The notes below the pieces were generated by a model. It was not told the origin of the DNA and did no database searches. It saw only the letters and a program-made list of their open reading frames with translations. Shown here piece by piece: positions 18,900 to 28,175 of a stretch of DNA of 64,000 nt (positions are counted from its first letter, which is position 1; every line of letters begins with the position of its first letter). A program made the translations under genes and the position numbers. This DNA comes from Flavobacterium phycosphaerae (GTDB taxonomy: Bacteria; Bacteroidota; Bacteroidia; Flavobacteriales; Flavobacteriaceae), in NCBI RefSeq assembly GCF_010119235.1, contig NZ_JAAATZ010000001.1, forward strand, positions 278,501-342,500, given 5' to 3'.

Positions 18900-20063
18900 C
18901 TACTTATATTTTTCTTCCAATTGTTTATATTCTTTTTCCAATGCTTGCCAAATTTTATCCTGTTGGAATCGGGAAGTGATTAAATTCCGGGCGTTGGCAC
19001 AACAAGTATTTCGCAACTCCGCATCCGACAACAGCGAAAGCATAGCATCAAATATCGCTTTTTTATCTTTTACCGGAATGATTATTCCATTTTTTCCTGG
19101 TTCAATAATTTCGTTACACCCATTGATATCGGTTACGATGCTGGGCAATCCCATGGCTCCGGCCTGCATAACTACATTGGGAAATCCTTCGCGGTAACTC
19201 GGAAAAACCAAACCATCGGAAATGGCAAAATAAGGGCGCACATCATACTGAAAACCTACACTGACAATAGCTTTATTTTCGTTAATAGCTGCAATAGTTT
19301 CCGGTAACAATGGGTCTAAATCAGCTTCGTAATCACCCACTAAAAGCAGCTTGGTTTGCGGATGGTCTTTTTGCAACTCATCAAAAGCGGCAATCATTTC
19401 GTTTATCCCTTTGTCTTTAACCAATCGACCGACGAAAACAAAAACAAAATCGGTTTCATGTATTTGAAGTTCTTGCTTTAGTGCTGCTTTTTGGGCTGCT
19501 GAATATATTTCGGGATTAAAAAATTGTGTATCAATACCGTTTGAGCTTCCGTTGGCTATGACTTTTAACTTTTGTGGTTTGCAATAGTTATTGGCTATAA
19601 TAATTGCTTCCAGTCCTTTTGAATTCGGATACACATTGGTAGCAAAAGCATAAGTCATTTTTTCTACAAAATCGAGCAACTTTCTGGTGAACCCTTGCGA
19701 TTCTAATAATTGCAATCCGGCAACCGTATGAAGTCGAATAGGCACTCTTGCCAACCATGCTGCTAACATCCCCACTATTCCGGCTTTGGGCGTATGCGAA
19801 TGAACGATAATCGGCTTTTCTTTTCTTAAAAACAAAAACAACCGAAACGTAGCCAGCAAATCGTGAATTGGGGTGATTTTTCGGGACATTTCAACATGAA
19901 ACGTTCTGATATTTTCTTTTTCTCCGATTTTTTCCAACGCATCTTTTTGCGCTGAAACCGCTATTACTTCATAGCGCGAACTCATAAAACCGAGCTGTCC
20001 TGTTAGTAATTTATCCAAAGAAATAGGAACGGTTGTAATTCTGACTAGTTTTTGTTTTTCCAT
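18900..20063 (-). CDS. Glycosyltransferase family 4 protein
   Basis: The 387-residue GT-B enzyme has an N-terminal acceptor domain (HSHTPKAGIVG near 90-100) and a C-terminal nucleotide-sugar domain with FVFVGRLVKDKGI (about 209-221). The signature loop FPSYREGFPNVVMQAGAMG (about 290) has Gln where the second Glu of the usual E-x7-E motif stands, a variant seen in some GT4 subfamilies. It probably adds one sugar to the lipid-linked repeat unit at the inner face of the cytoplasmic membrane. It follows the Wzy-like gene directly (stop of that gene at 20064) and precedes the frameshifted deacetylase. Confidence 0.85.
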   Translation of the reverse strand: MEKQKLVRITTVPISLDKLLTGQLGFMSSRYEVIAVSAQKDALEKIGEKENIRTFHVEMSRKITPIHDLLATFRLFLFLRKEKPIIVHSHTPKAGIVGMLAAWLARVPIRLHTVAGLQLLESQGFTRKLLDFVEKMTYAFATNVYPNSKGLEAIIIANNYCKPQKLKVIANGSSNGIDTQFFNPEIYSAAQKAALKQELQIHETDFVFVFVGRLVKDKGINEMIAAFDELQKDHPQTKLLLVGDYEADLDPLLPETIAAINENKAIVSVGFQYDVRPYFAISDGLVFPSYREGFPNVVMQAGAMGLPSIVTDINGCNEIIEPGKNGIIIPVKDKKAIFDAMLSLLSDAELRNTCCANARNLITSRFQQDKIWQALEKEYKQLEEKYK

Positions 20064-21161
20064 CTAAGATTTATAATTTCTTAAAGCTATTCCCTGTTTA
20101 ATGATACAAAATAAAGCAATTAACACAAAAGGCTGAAACATTATTTTGGTACGCATAAAAATCCCGAGATTAGCATAGCGTTGTATGTATAACAATGAAG
20201 CAATTAAGGCGAACAGAAAAGCTATTTTCATCCATTGCGGAAAAATGATTTTTTTATAAAAAACAATCAAAACCACAAAAGTCAGCAAATAAATCAGGAG
20301 CAATAAAGCATTTTCTATACTGGCCAGAAAGCCTAAAAGTGATTTAGCATCAAAAAACAGCGGTCTGAAATTAAAGGCAAAAAACCGATTAGCAAAATTA
20401 TAATCCAACATGGGCACATAAGTTCCGGAATTCCTAAAAGACAGGATGGAAAATTCATTGAAGTATTGTATTCTTTTCCAATCTAAATACCGGATTTGTG
20501 TTAATTGCAGCACCATATAAAACAAGGCTGCAAAAACGGAAAAACCGACCAAGGCAAGAGCTAATCGTTTTTTAAAGGAAAATCTCTTTTGAAACACCAT
20601 AACCAAACCTATCGCCAATAATAACATCAATGCTACATGCGGACGGATAATAACCAACAATAAGCTTCCGGTTATAAAACTAAACGATTTATAATTGGCG
20701 GAAGCCACCGCATAAAAAACAGCAGCTATACCCCAAAATATTAATGGCTCTTTGCCCAAATTAGCGGTCCAGAAATGCAGACTCGGAAACAGGAAAAACA
20801 AGTATAAAACATTGAATCCTTTATAATATATTTTTTGACCCACTACCAATTCCACCCATTGTATCCATTTTAAAACACCAAAAAAACCTACTATACCATA
20901 AAGTAAAAAACCAAACCAAAAAGGCAATCCAAGCTGAATAAAAGGATAGTTTATAAACAGTATAAAGTCGGTCCCGTAATGAGCATAATGCCACCAAGAG
21001 AAATTGTCAATCGAAAAATTTTGTGCCCAATAAAAATGCGCATCCGAAATGCCGCGAATAACCCTTAATTGATAGGCAAAAACAATGAATACCAAATGAT
21101 AGTAAAACAATAAGAGTTTCCATTTATTGTTTTCTAAAAAATCTAGCATTCGGCTTTTCAT
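20064..21161 (-). CDS. Wzy-like multi-spanning membrane protein (copy 1)
   Basis: The protein has 365 residues from the ATG at 21161, which overlaps the preceding deacetylase stop as ATGA. A longer in-frame start (21227) would overlap that gene by 70 bp. About nine to ten hydrophobic segments occur throughout. It shares with the protein at 22127-23350 the motifs HFWTANLGKE, IRPHV, FRPLFFDA..LLG and SIENALLLL, in the same order. These suggest a common family of O-antigen/EpsG-like polymerases or related membrane enzymes. The polymerase role is inferred from topology and position among glycosyltransferases, not from a diagnostic catalytic motif. Confidence 0.6.
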   Translation of the reverse strand: MKSRMLDFLENNKWKLLLFYYHLVFIVFAYQLRVIRGISDAHFYWAQNFSIDNFSWWHYAHYGTDFILFINYPFIQLGLPFWFGFLLYGIVGFFGVLKWIQWVELVVGQKIYYKGFNVLYLFFLFPSLHFWTANLGKEPLIFWGIAAVFYAVASANYKSFSFITGSLLLVIIRPHVALMLLLAIGLVMVFQKRFSFKKRLALALVGFSVFAALFYMVLQLTQIRYLDWKRIQYFNEFSILSFRNSGTYVPMLDYNFANRFFAFNFRPLFFDAKSLLGFLASIENALLLLIYLLTFVVLIVFYKKIIFPQWMKIAFLFALIASLLYIQRYANLGIFMRTKIMFQPFVLIALFCIIKQGIALRNYKS

Positions 21162-22126
21162 GACGTTTGAATTCGATTGCTCAATTGATGCATCGTAAGA
21201 CTCTCCATCCCGTATATTTCCTCGCATTGTTTGAAAACAGCCACTATCGATTTCAGTGTTTGAAGTGCGTTAGCGGTATCCGTTCCAAAGTTGTGCGGAT
21301 GCCACCACAAATGATAGACTTCTCCGTTTTTAGCTGCCTGAACAATCTCCTTTTTAATGCGGTTGAGTCTAGAAGTATTTAAAAAAACTGATGAATGCTG
21401 CGGTCGAAGAAAACGGCTGGCCTGTTGGCCAATCACAGCTTCATTTTGTATCGTTTCGGTGGCATATGATTTTTTGCCTAATGGTAAATAAGCATCACCG
21501 GTTCGGGCCAATTTAGAAAACAACGTATCGGGCTTTGTCGTGTCCCAATACCACGAATCCGGATTGGTACGCACGGTTTCGATTTGGTTATTTTGACACA
21601 CCGCTAAGTAATTTTTATTGAATTGGTTTCTGGGAAACACTAATGAGTGCAATTCAACAGAAAACTGCCGGGCCATTTTGACGGCTTGCTGCATATCGGC
21701 TTCAAACTGCTCTATAGTCTGACCGCTTTCCAAACAATAATAATGAGAATAGGTATGGGTTGCTAACTCCTGCCCTTTGGTATTTATAATTTCCTTAATC
21801 AAGTGAGGCGCGAAAAAGAAATGGTCATACCCGCTTTTCTGATGGGCTTCCCCATAAGCATATGGATTCAGTATTGCCTTATCGTAGGTTGGTAAAGCAG
21901 TCGGAATATTGGCGTGCCATTCATCCCAATTTTCATTAAAAAGCATCCCTACTGTAGCCCAAGTAACGTTGATGTTATTTTTTTCAAAGATGGAAAGCAA
22001 TTGCGGAATGGCCTCCAGCGTATTATTAAAATAGGAAACTTTGTCTTTAATTTCAATATGGTCAAAAATACCCCACACCAATTCAAAATCAAGTGAGATT
22101 ACTAAAGCTCCTTTTTTCATGGTCAT
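21158..22126 (-). CDS. NodB-type polysaccharide deacetylase (second of three)
   Basis: The 322-residue cytoplasmic-looking protein has no signal peptide. Motif 1 is ISLDFELVWG (about 10-19), motif 2 the metal-binding HTYSH (about 125), and motif 3 VFPRNQFN (about 166). These are the three core signatures of the NodB fold in carbohydrate esterase family 4-like deacetylases. It probably de-N-acetylates a sugar of the polysaccharide or its precursor. The ATG is at 22126, immediately after the previous stop; a second ATG at 22120 (MKKGAL) is equally possible. It is sandwiched between the two paralogous Wzy-like proteins. Confidence 0.8.
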   Translation of the reverse strand: MTMKKGALVISLDFELVWGIFDHIEIKDKVSYFNNTLEAIPQLLSIFEKNNINVTWATVGMLFNENWDEWHANIPTALPTYDKAILNPYAYGEAHQKSGYDHFFFAPHLIKEIINTKGQELATHTYSHYYCLESGQTIEQFEADMQQAVKMARQFSVELHSLVFPRNQFNKNYLAVCQNNQIETVRTNPDSWYWDTTKPDTLFSKLARTGDAYLPLGKKSYATETIQNEAVIGQQASRFLRPQHSSVFLNTSRLNRIKKEIVQAAKNGEVYHLWWHPHNFGTDTANALQTLKSIVAVFKQCEEIYGMESLTMHQLSNRIQTS

Positions 22127-23350
22127 TTAATTTATAAGTTCGCGGCTTTCCTGAAGCACTCTTTCATTTGAGTTAGCTTCCATCCGCTGCCAATACTCTC
22201 TTTTCTTAATTTTTTCATCTGCCAAATAGTAGTACACTACAAAAAACAGAAAGTACATTACCATCGATTTTTGGCGCATGATAATCCCCAAATTCGACAT
22301 TACAAAGGTCATGGCAAAAGAGGTGAGTAAAAAAATCATAGCACTCATTTTTACCACATTGGGAGCTTTTTTGATGAATCGGATAAAAGATTGGTTGCAG
22401 ATTTTGAAGAACAGCAATAAGTAAATCAAGTTTTCTATAGAGCTGAAAATCCCCAACACATTGGGAACATCAATAAACAAAGGCCTAAACCAAAAAGTAA
22501 AAAACTTGAGCGGTAATGGATAACTTGACAAGTCTACTCCTGAACCGGCTCTTTCCGACAGTCCTTCGGAACGTATCAAAGCAAACTCTGAGAAATCATC
22601 GACTATATTTTCAGAATTTTGCAAATTGGCTACCGCTAAAATTGAGCTGGAGGCCATATATATAAAGACTAATCCCGAAAGTACAATCAAAAATTTAGTC
22701 ACTCCGGACAGTTTTTTATCACTCCCAAACAACACTCCAAACATTACCCCCACCATTACAAAAAACATTACATGGGGTCTGATACAATAAATGAAAAAAC
22801 CACCAATTATAAGGGTCAGTATTCGCTGTTTTGGATCTTTAACACCATACACAAACATCATGATTCCCATGAAGATGATAGAACCCTTACCCAGTGAAGC
22901 GGTCCAAAAGTGCATGTTTGGTAAAAACAACAACAAAGTCATCAAATCATAGCGTCCGAATACAATGATTTTTTCTTTAATATTTTCGCCAAAAAACAAA
23001 TAAGTGTAAACAAAACCAACAAAACCAAACCATGAGAACATTAACATGCTCATTTCGTAACTGAAATCCAAAACCGTTACAAACGGATGCGCAATAAAAA
23101 AGACGCCCCAGTTGGTCATTGTGATGGTGTCCATCCAACCAATATTTAACTTGGATAATACATCATAATATTGTTTCGAGTCAGAGGGGTTGGCAATAGC
23201 GTACAGGTAATATACCAAAGTAAACAGCAAGTGCCATAAAAATATTTTTCGGATGAGACCAATATTGGCAAAAGGGTGTCTCACGACCACTCTTCTGTAA
23301 AACTGCTCATTCAAAAAAAACAAAACAACAAGTAAAACTACTATTCCCAT
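22127..23350 (-). CDS. Wzy-like multi-spanning membrane protein (copy 2)
   Basis: This 407-residue, strongly hydrophobic protein has about ten membrane segments. Conserved blocks shared with the 20064-21161 protein are HFWTASLGKG (about 146), CIRPHV (about 188), FRPLFIDVPNVLG (about 288) and SIENLIYLL (about 302). The two are therefore diverged paralogues with a deacetylase gene between them. The likely role is polymerisation or another membrane step in glycan assembly, by analogy with Wzy/EpsG proteins. The start lies one base from the stop of the upstream asnB-like gene, so the two are almost certainly translationally coupled. Confidence 0.6.
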   Translation of the reverse strand: MGIVVLLVVLFFLNEQFYRRVVVRHPFANIGLIRKIFLWHLLFTLVYYLYAIANPSDSKQYYDVLSKLNIGWMDTITMTNWGVFFIAHPFVTVLDFSYEMSMLMFSWFGFVGFVYTYLFFGENIKEKIIVFGRYDLMTLLLFLPNMHFWTASLGKGSIIFMGIMMFVYGVKDPKQRILTLIIGGFFIYCIRPHVMFFVMVGVMFGVLFGSDKKLSGVTKFLIVLSGLVFIYMASSSILAVANLQNSENIVDDFSEFALIRSEGLSERAGSGVDLSSYPLPLKFFTFWFRPLFIDVPNVLGIFSSIENLIYLLLFFKICNQSFIRFIKKAPNVVKMSAMIFLLTSFAMTFVMSNLGIIMRQKSMVMYFLFFVVYYYLADEKIKKREYWQRMEANSNERVLQESRELIN

Positions 23351-25168
23351 CTATTTTTTGGTTGTGTTTTTGTGCCAAATTTCTAAGTTCAAAAGCGCCA
23401 ATAAACCTTTGTATCGCTTAACATCATTCAGTTTTCCCGGTGTCAGGTAAAAATCCTGAATGTATTTTTGGTCTATAAAATTAGCATAATAAGGATTACT
23501 ACTGTGCAAATAATCCCGATATAATTCATGCAACTGCTGATTCAACATATCTTTTACCGAAATTTCAAACCCCTTCTTAGGTAGTTTGTACACCGCGCCG
23601 TCAATATATTTTTTGTTGAGTTCTCTCAGCAAATATTTAGAGGTAAATCCGTTTATTTTAAGATTGGTATCCAATGAAGCGCTCCATTCTATAAGCGATT
23701 TATCAATAAATGGCGATCGGCCTTCGAGAGCGTTTTGCATCGTGGCAATATCCATTTTTTTGAATAGTACTTTGGGCAAAATACCATGAAAATCGGTTAG
23801 CATCGTGCGTTCTACGCTGTCAAATTTTTTGGACGAAAACGAATCTTGTGAAAGGTAATTCAAATCTTTTACTTGACTGAAACCAGGTGCATCAAAAAAC
23901 AAATCCGTTGAAGCACTAAAATACTGCGCCTCCCCTTGCAAACTGAAAAAATCAGACAATCGGTTTAATTTGGCCAGCGCACTGTTCTTGTCTGAAGTCG
24001 AAATCAACTTAGAAACACCACCACCTATGGCACTGATGGCTTTTAATTTGTTGTAGTTTTTATATAAGGAATACCTTCTGTACCCGCCAAAAAACTCATC
24101 TCCGCCGTCACCGTTCAAAATCACGCGCAGGTGCTCCGAGGCAGCTTTAGCCACATAAAACGAAGGCACTATGCTTTCATCTACAATGGGCTCGCCGTAA
24201 GCTGTTAGGATTTTTTCATAGTCATCTGCCAGCGAATCATAATCTACATACAATTCGTGATGGGTTGTTTTTAATTGTTTCGCAATTAAGGCCGCTGTTG
24301 CCGATTCATCGAAACCGTCTTTCATTTTCACGGTAAACGTTTTCAGATTCGGGTTAGTTTTCACTGCCAAAGCACAAACCAAACTACTGTCGATACCACC
24401 ACTCAGGAAAGCGCCCACTTCAAAATCACTGGCTAAAACTCGTTTGCTGACTGCTTGTTGAAACAGACGGTCTAATTGTTCTAAAGCGGTGTTATTATCT
24501 TTTATTTTCGGCACATCAAAATAACTTTCAAAGTGCCAATATTGGTTTTTGTGGATAGTTTTATCCTGCAAATTATAACAGTAAAAATGGCCGGGCAAAA
24601 CTTCAAAGATATCTTGATATACGGTATTTTCTCCGGCTACAAATCCTTTTTGCAAGTGCCATTGTACATGTTGCTCATTGATTTGGAATCCGGGAAAGCA
24701 ACTGATAATCGCTTGGTATTCGCTCCCGAAAGCTAAGCCGTTTTTTTGCGAATAATAAAGTGGTTTTTTGCCCACACGGTCTCTGACCAAGAAGATTTTT
24801 TTCTCTAATTTATCATATAAGGCCAGCGCAAACATCCCGTCTAATTCCTGAAAACAAGCGGTACCCATTTTTTCATACAAATGAACAATCACTTCAGTGT
24901 CCGAAGCGGTTTTCATCTGCAAGTTGTGGGTTTGTATCAGCTCTTTGTAGTTGTATATCTCACCATTAAAGACTATTGCTACTCTATCGGTTTCAAAAGG
25001 TTGATTCCCCCCTGCCACATCAATAATACTGAGGCGTGCATGAAAAAAAGTAATGCCGTCAATTTCTTTAAAATACTGACCGTCAGGACCACGATGTTGC
25101 AACGCTTTTTTAACGTTCTCACGCTGTCCTGAATCTATTGTTCCTATGGCACCAAATATTCCACACAT
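23351..25168 (-). CDS. asnB: AsnB-type glutamine amidotransferase in the polysaccharide locus
   Basis: The protein has 605 residues from the ATG at 25168. This start puts the glutaminase nucleophile at Cys2 (MCGIFGAIG), as the class II amidotransferase mechanism requires; a longer frame to 25201 would bury it. The N-terminal glutaminase domain (about 1-210) includes RHGPDG-like QHRGPDG and NGEIYN. The C-terminal synthetase domain carries the ATP-binding loop LSGGIDSS (255-262). Family enzymes transfer ammonia from glutamine to an acyl-adenylate. Free asparagine synthesis is possible. In an operon with two nucleotide-sugar 6-dehydrogenases, amidation of a uronic acid is an attractive alternative. 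Its start is 2 bp from the stop of the upstream GNAT gene. Confidence 0.85.
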   Translation of the reverse strand: MCGIFGAIGTIDSGQRENVKKALQHRGPDGQYFKEIDGITFFHARLSIIDVAGGNQPFETDRVAIVFNGEIYNYKELIQTHNLQMKTASDTEVIVHLYEKMGTACFQELDGMFALALYDKLEKKIFLVRDRVGKKPLYYSQKNGLAFGSEYQAIISCFPGFQINEQHVQWHLQKGFVAGENTVYQDIFEVLPGHFYCYNLQDKTIHKNQYWHFESYFDVPKIKDNNTALEQLDRLFQQAVSKRVLASDFEVGAFLSGGIDSSLVCALAVKTNPNLKTFTVKMKDGFDESATAALIAKQLKTTHHELYVDYDSLADDYEKILTAYGEPIVDESIVPSFYVAKAASEHLRVILNGDGGDEFFGGYRRYSLYKNYNKLKAISAIGGGVSKLISTSDKNSALAKLNRLSDFFSLQGEAQYFSASTDLFFDAPGFSQVKDLNYLSQDSFSSKKFDSVERTMLTDFHGILPKVLFKKMDIATMQNALEGRSPFIDKSLIEWSASLDTNLKINGFTSKYLLRELNKKYIDGAVYKLPKKGFEISVKDMLNQQLHELYRDYLHSSNPYYANFIDQKYIQDFYLTPGKLNDVKRYKGLLALLNLEIWHKNTTKK

Positions 25169-25170
25169 AA

Positions 25171-26097
25171 TTAAAACAGTTCTAATTCGCCAATGGACCA
25201 ATCAATCGCGGTGAATGGCAAATCGGCATCTTGGTCGTTAATCTTTCGGAAGGTAACCATAGGCGATTTTTTCAACAGCTTCACGGTAAACGACAGTGTT
25301 GATTTATTGATAAAAGAAACAAATCCGGCTCCAAAGGCAAAAAACAATTTAACAAAGACCGCTACAGGTACTTCCTGACAACTGGTATTGTTTTTTATAA
25401 TATCGCAAATCCTGAATTCGTTAAGGAATTTAATTTTCTTTTGTCTGTAAAGTATTCTATAAGTATCAGCACCTATAACAAGCTCTTTCATACCATAACT
25501 TTGAATGGAAATCTGTTGATAGCGCCACTGATAATAGACGGCATCTTTGTAAACTGTCAAACTATCTGTTGCCGTTACTGTAATTCCTGAAAAATCATGT
25601 GCTAATAATTTTGCTTGGTCTTTTTTAAAATTCCCAAAAAGCGATAAGGACGGCATAATTTGAATTACGGGTTTTCCCCATTCTTTCCATCCCATTTTGA
25701 TATAACCCGGTTTGGATAATGAATTTGGCGTATTAAAAATAAATGCTTTTTCATCTATCTTTTTTAAATCATCAATTAAAGACATTGTCAGATTTCTGAA
25801 AATTCCTTTTCCTTGATAATCAGGATGTGTGGCAGTATCTACAGGGCGATAGGCTTTATAAACCTCTTTTTTATTATGAAATTTGAAACACATAAAAGCT
25901 CTGATTCCAATAAGTTTATCTCCGTCCCAAGCTAAAATAACGGGAGAAATACCACCCGGATTTTGATGGTGTTTCCAGTTCCAAAATGTAACGGTTGGTG
26001 CACCGCCATCTGCTCCTAAGCATAGCTCAAACAACGTGACAATCTGATTCACATCGGTTGGCTCTGCCCATTGGTAAACAAACTGATTATCTTTCAT
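25171..26097 (-). CDS. GNAT-family acetyltransferase
   Basis: The 308-residue protein has a GNAT fold. Strand-rich residues 50-90 lead to VDTATHPDYQGKGIFRNLTM (86-105), where QGKGIF is the acetyl-CoA-binding motif A. FNTPNSLSKPGYIKMGW (about 122-138) is the second conserved segment. The C-terminal half is long and lacks recognised motifs. It probably acylates an amino sugar of the polysaccharide. The start overlaps the preceding GT4 stop by 11 bp, and its own stop is 2 bp before the asnB start, so it is embedded in the operon. Confidence 0.75.
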   Translation of the reverse strand: MKDNQFVYQWAEPTDVNQIVTLFELCLGADGGAPTVTFWNWKHHQNPGGISPVILAWDGDKLIGIRAFMCFKFHNKKEVYKAYRPVDTATHPDYQGKGIFRNLTMSLIDDLKKIDEKAFIFNTPNSLSKPGYIKMGWKEWGKPVIQIMPSLSLFGNFKKDQAKLLAHDFSGITVTATDSLTVYKDAVYYQWRYQQISIQSYGMKELVIGADTYRILYRQKKIKFLNEFRICDIIKNNTSCQEVPVAVFVKLFFAFGAGFVSFINKSTLSFTVKLLKKSPMVTFRKINDQDADLPFTAIDWSIGELELF

Positions 26098-27205
26098 GCT
26101 GGAGAACTTCGGTGTAAATAGTTTCTAACTGGTTGACCATTCGCTGAATGCTGTAATCGGCAACAACGGTGTTTCTGGCCTGTTTTTTCAAGCTTTCAAA
26201 ATTAGTGATTTCGTTCAACACTTGAGTTTCTAATTGTGATAAGATTTCGGCCGGTTGGTTACTTTTTAAAAGCACTCCGTTTCTATTGTCATTAACCACA
26301 TTCGGAATCCCGCCTACGTTGGTACAAAACGGTACAATCTCCATACTCATCGATTCCAATAAAGCCACCGGTAATCCTTCAAAATCACTCGTAATCAGAA
26401 AAACATCCATATACTGCATGAAGTCGGCCGGGTTTTCCTGAATCCCGGCTAACATCACATTGTTTAATTGATACTGTTCTACCAAAGCTTGTATCATGGG
26501 CATTTCTGTTCCGGCTCCAACCATTAGAAATTTGAATGGCAGTTTTTGTTGCTGGGCCAAATGAGCTACTTCAATAAAAATATCCAATCTTTTTTGCTTT
26601 CTGAAAACCGCAACGGTTCCGATTACTTTGTCATGACCTACGAAACCTTCTACTTCGGGCAATTGGGAAAAATGATTTGTTTTGGAAAAAAAATCAGTGT
26701 TTACGCCATTAGGTACATACACAATATCATGAAACAGGTTTCTTCTTTCTAATGCTGCTTTGGCATCTTCTGAAACGGCTAAGACTTTGGTTTGAAATTT
26801 ATAAGTAACTGAACTCAATATTTTGGTCAGTATATGGTATTTATCAAAATTATTGTGCTCGGTATACAACACCGGGAGTTTTGCCAATCGTCCTGCTATT
26901 CTTGCTACAATTCCGGCCCAAGGCAAATGGGCGTGAATAAGCTGAATGTTGTTTTCTTTGCAATATTTTACAATTTTAGGATACTGAAACAACAGTGTCA
27001 AATTATTCTTGGCCGAAAAGCAAGTAACCTTTCCTCCTGCTTTCTCGATGGCCGGCACCATTTGGTCTTTCCAAGGCAAAAAGTAAATACAATGAAACTC
27101 AAATCGGGATTGGTCGTGCACTTTTATCGTTTCAGGCAACAACATTTCTGCTCCGCCACGGCCTAAGGATTTGATAATATGAAGGACTTTAATTTTTGGC
27201 GGCAT
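26087..27205 (-). CDS. Glycosyltransferase family 4 protein
   Basis: The 372-residue GT-B enzyme begins with KVLHIIKSLGRGGAEM (about 5-20), the classic GT4 N-terminal strand and Gly-rich loop. It has an HAHLPWAGIVAR acceptor-side segment (about 93) and the retaining E-x7-E signature EGLPVALLES (about 280). It probably adds one residue to the repeat unit. The start overlaps the preceding SGNH gene stop by 17 bp, and its end overlaps the GNAT start, showing tight coupling. Confidence 0.88.
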   Translation of the reverse strand: MPPKIKVLHIIKSLGRGGAEMLLPETIKVHDQSRFEFHCIYFLPWKDQMVPAIEKAGGKVTCFSAKNNLTLLFQYPKIVKYCKENNIQLIHAHLPWAGIVARIAGRLAKLPVLYTEHNNFDKYHILTKILSSVTYKFQTKVLAVSEDAKAALERRNLFHDIVYVPNGVNTDFFSKTNHFSQLPEVEGFVGHDKVIGTVAVFRKQKRLDIFIEVAHLAQQQKLPFKFLMVGAGTEMPMIQALVEQYQLNNVMLAGIQENPADFMQYMDVFLITSDFEGLPVALLESMSMEIVPFCTNVGGIPNVVNDNRNGVLLKSNQPAEILSQLETQVLNEITNFESLKKQARNTVVADYSIQRMVNQLETIYTEVLQHER

Positions 27206-28172
27206 ACTGTGGAAATTTCGCTTTAATATCTTTATTCAACTGTTGTGTAAAGTAGGTCGCACCGTTTCGGTTCATGTGGTCGCAATCATAGTACATGCTG
27301 TCATCTTTCACAAAATGCAAATAGTCAAAGTAAGCACCCCCATACTCGTTGACAATGGCCGTTACTTCTTTACTATCCTTCTCGCGAACTTCATTATCAA
27401 TATTTTTATTATACAATTCATGACAAGGTAACGTCACTATTATTGGAGTGATATTTCGCTGTTTAAGTTCTTGCAAAAAGGATTTTAATAGTTTAATGTT
27501 TCGTTGTCTCTCTGCCAGATTATTGATTTTGCTGTTGAAAATGGCGGCTCTGTTTTGGGCACTTTTTTCTTTTATCTTTTTATTTTTTCCGGCTTTATAC
27601 GGAATCCACCCATTGGCCATGGTATCCAGAATATTCACTCCGTTTTCTACGTGATAGTTGACTGTTTTCTTGTGTTTTCTGAAAGAAACAATGCGTTTAT
27701 TGATATCGCTTTTCAGCATGGCAAACGCAATTTTGGGAGTATAACCAAACCAGAATCGTGAAGTTTTTGTGGTCCAATCTATAGCATTATCAATGCCGTA
27801 ATCGTAGTAAATCCAGTTGTCTCTTAAGCCTTGTGATGAAAAATATAAGCTGTGATAATCCAAACTCAAAATCACATATTTCAGGTTGGGCAGTTTGTTT
27901 ATTTCTTTTTCAAAAATAGCATGGTCATAAAACCACGACTGATTTACCATGGCCATATTATAGGCTTCGGCATCAAGTTGACTTGGATTGATATCGTAGT
28001 TGGCATGAGAATTCCCAAAAATTAACATCTCTACGTTTTCTCCGTTTTTATGAAGTCCGGACAGCTTTTCTTTGTAAATAGTATTCACCGATCTTAAGTA
28101 GATTTCGAAGAAAACCGTTACTACTAAAAAGGGCAAGAAGAATAGAAAAAGTCGGCGTAAAAATCGTTTCAT
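27189..28172 (-). CDS. SGNH/AlgJ-like membrane-anchored partner of the MBOAT O-acyltransferase
   Basis: The 327-residue protein has one N-terminal membrane segment (about 7-24) and an extracytoplasmic domain. FGNSHANYD (52-60) matches SGNH block I of the DUF1574/AlgJ-type O-acetyltransferase partners, with Ser as the presumed nucleophile. YYDCDHMNRNG (about 295) supplies the D-x2-H-like pair of block V. Proteins of this kind receive acyl groups exported by an MBOAT protein and transfer them to polysaccharide hydroxyls. The MBOAT gene is immediately upstream (stop 4 bp away), which supports the pairing. Acetylation is the usual chemistry but cannot be read from the sequence. Confidence 0.7.
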   Translation of the reverse strand: MKRFLRRLFLFFLPFLVVTVFFEIYLRSVNTIYKEKLSGLHKNGENVEMLIFGNSHANYDINPSQLDAEAYNMAMVNQSWFYDHAIFEKEINKLPNLKYVILSLDYHSLYFSSQGLRDNWIYYDYGIDNAIDWTTKTSRFWFGYTPKIAFAMLKSDINKRIVSFRKHKKTVNYHVENGVNILDTMANGWIPYKAGKNKKIKEKSAQNRAAIFNSKINNLAERQRNIKLLKSFLQELKQRNITPIIVTLPCHELYNKNIDNEVREKDSKEVTAIVNEYGGAYFDYLHFVKDDSMYYDCDHMNRNGATYFTQQLNKDIKAKFPQYAAKN

Positions 28173-28175
28173 AAA

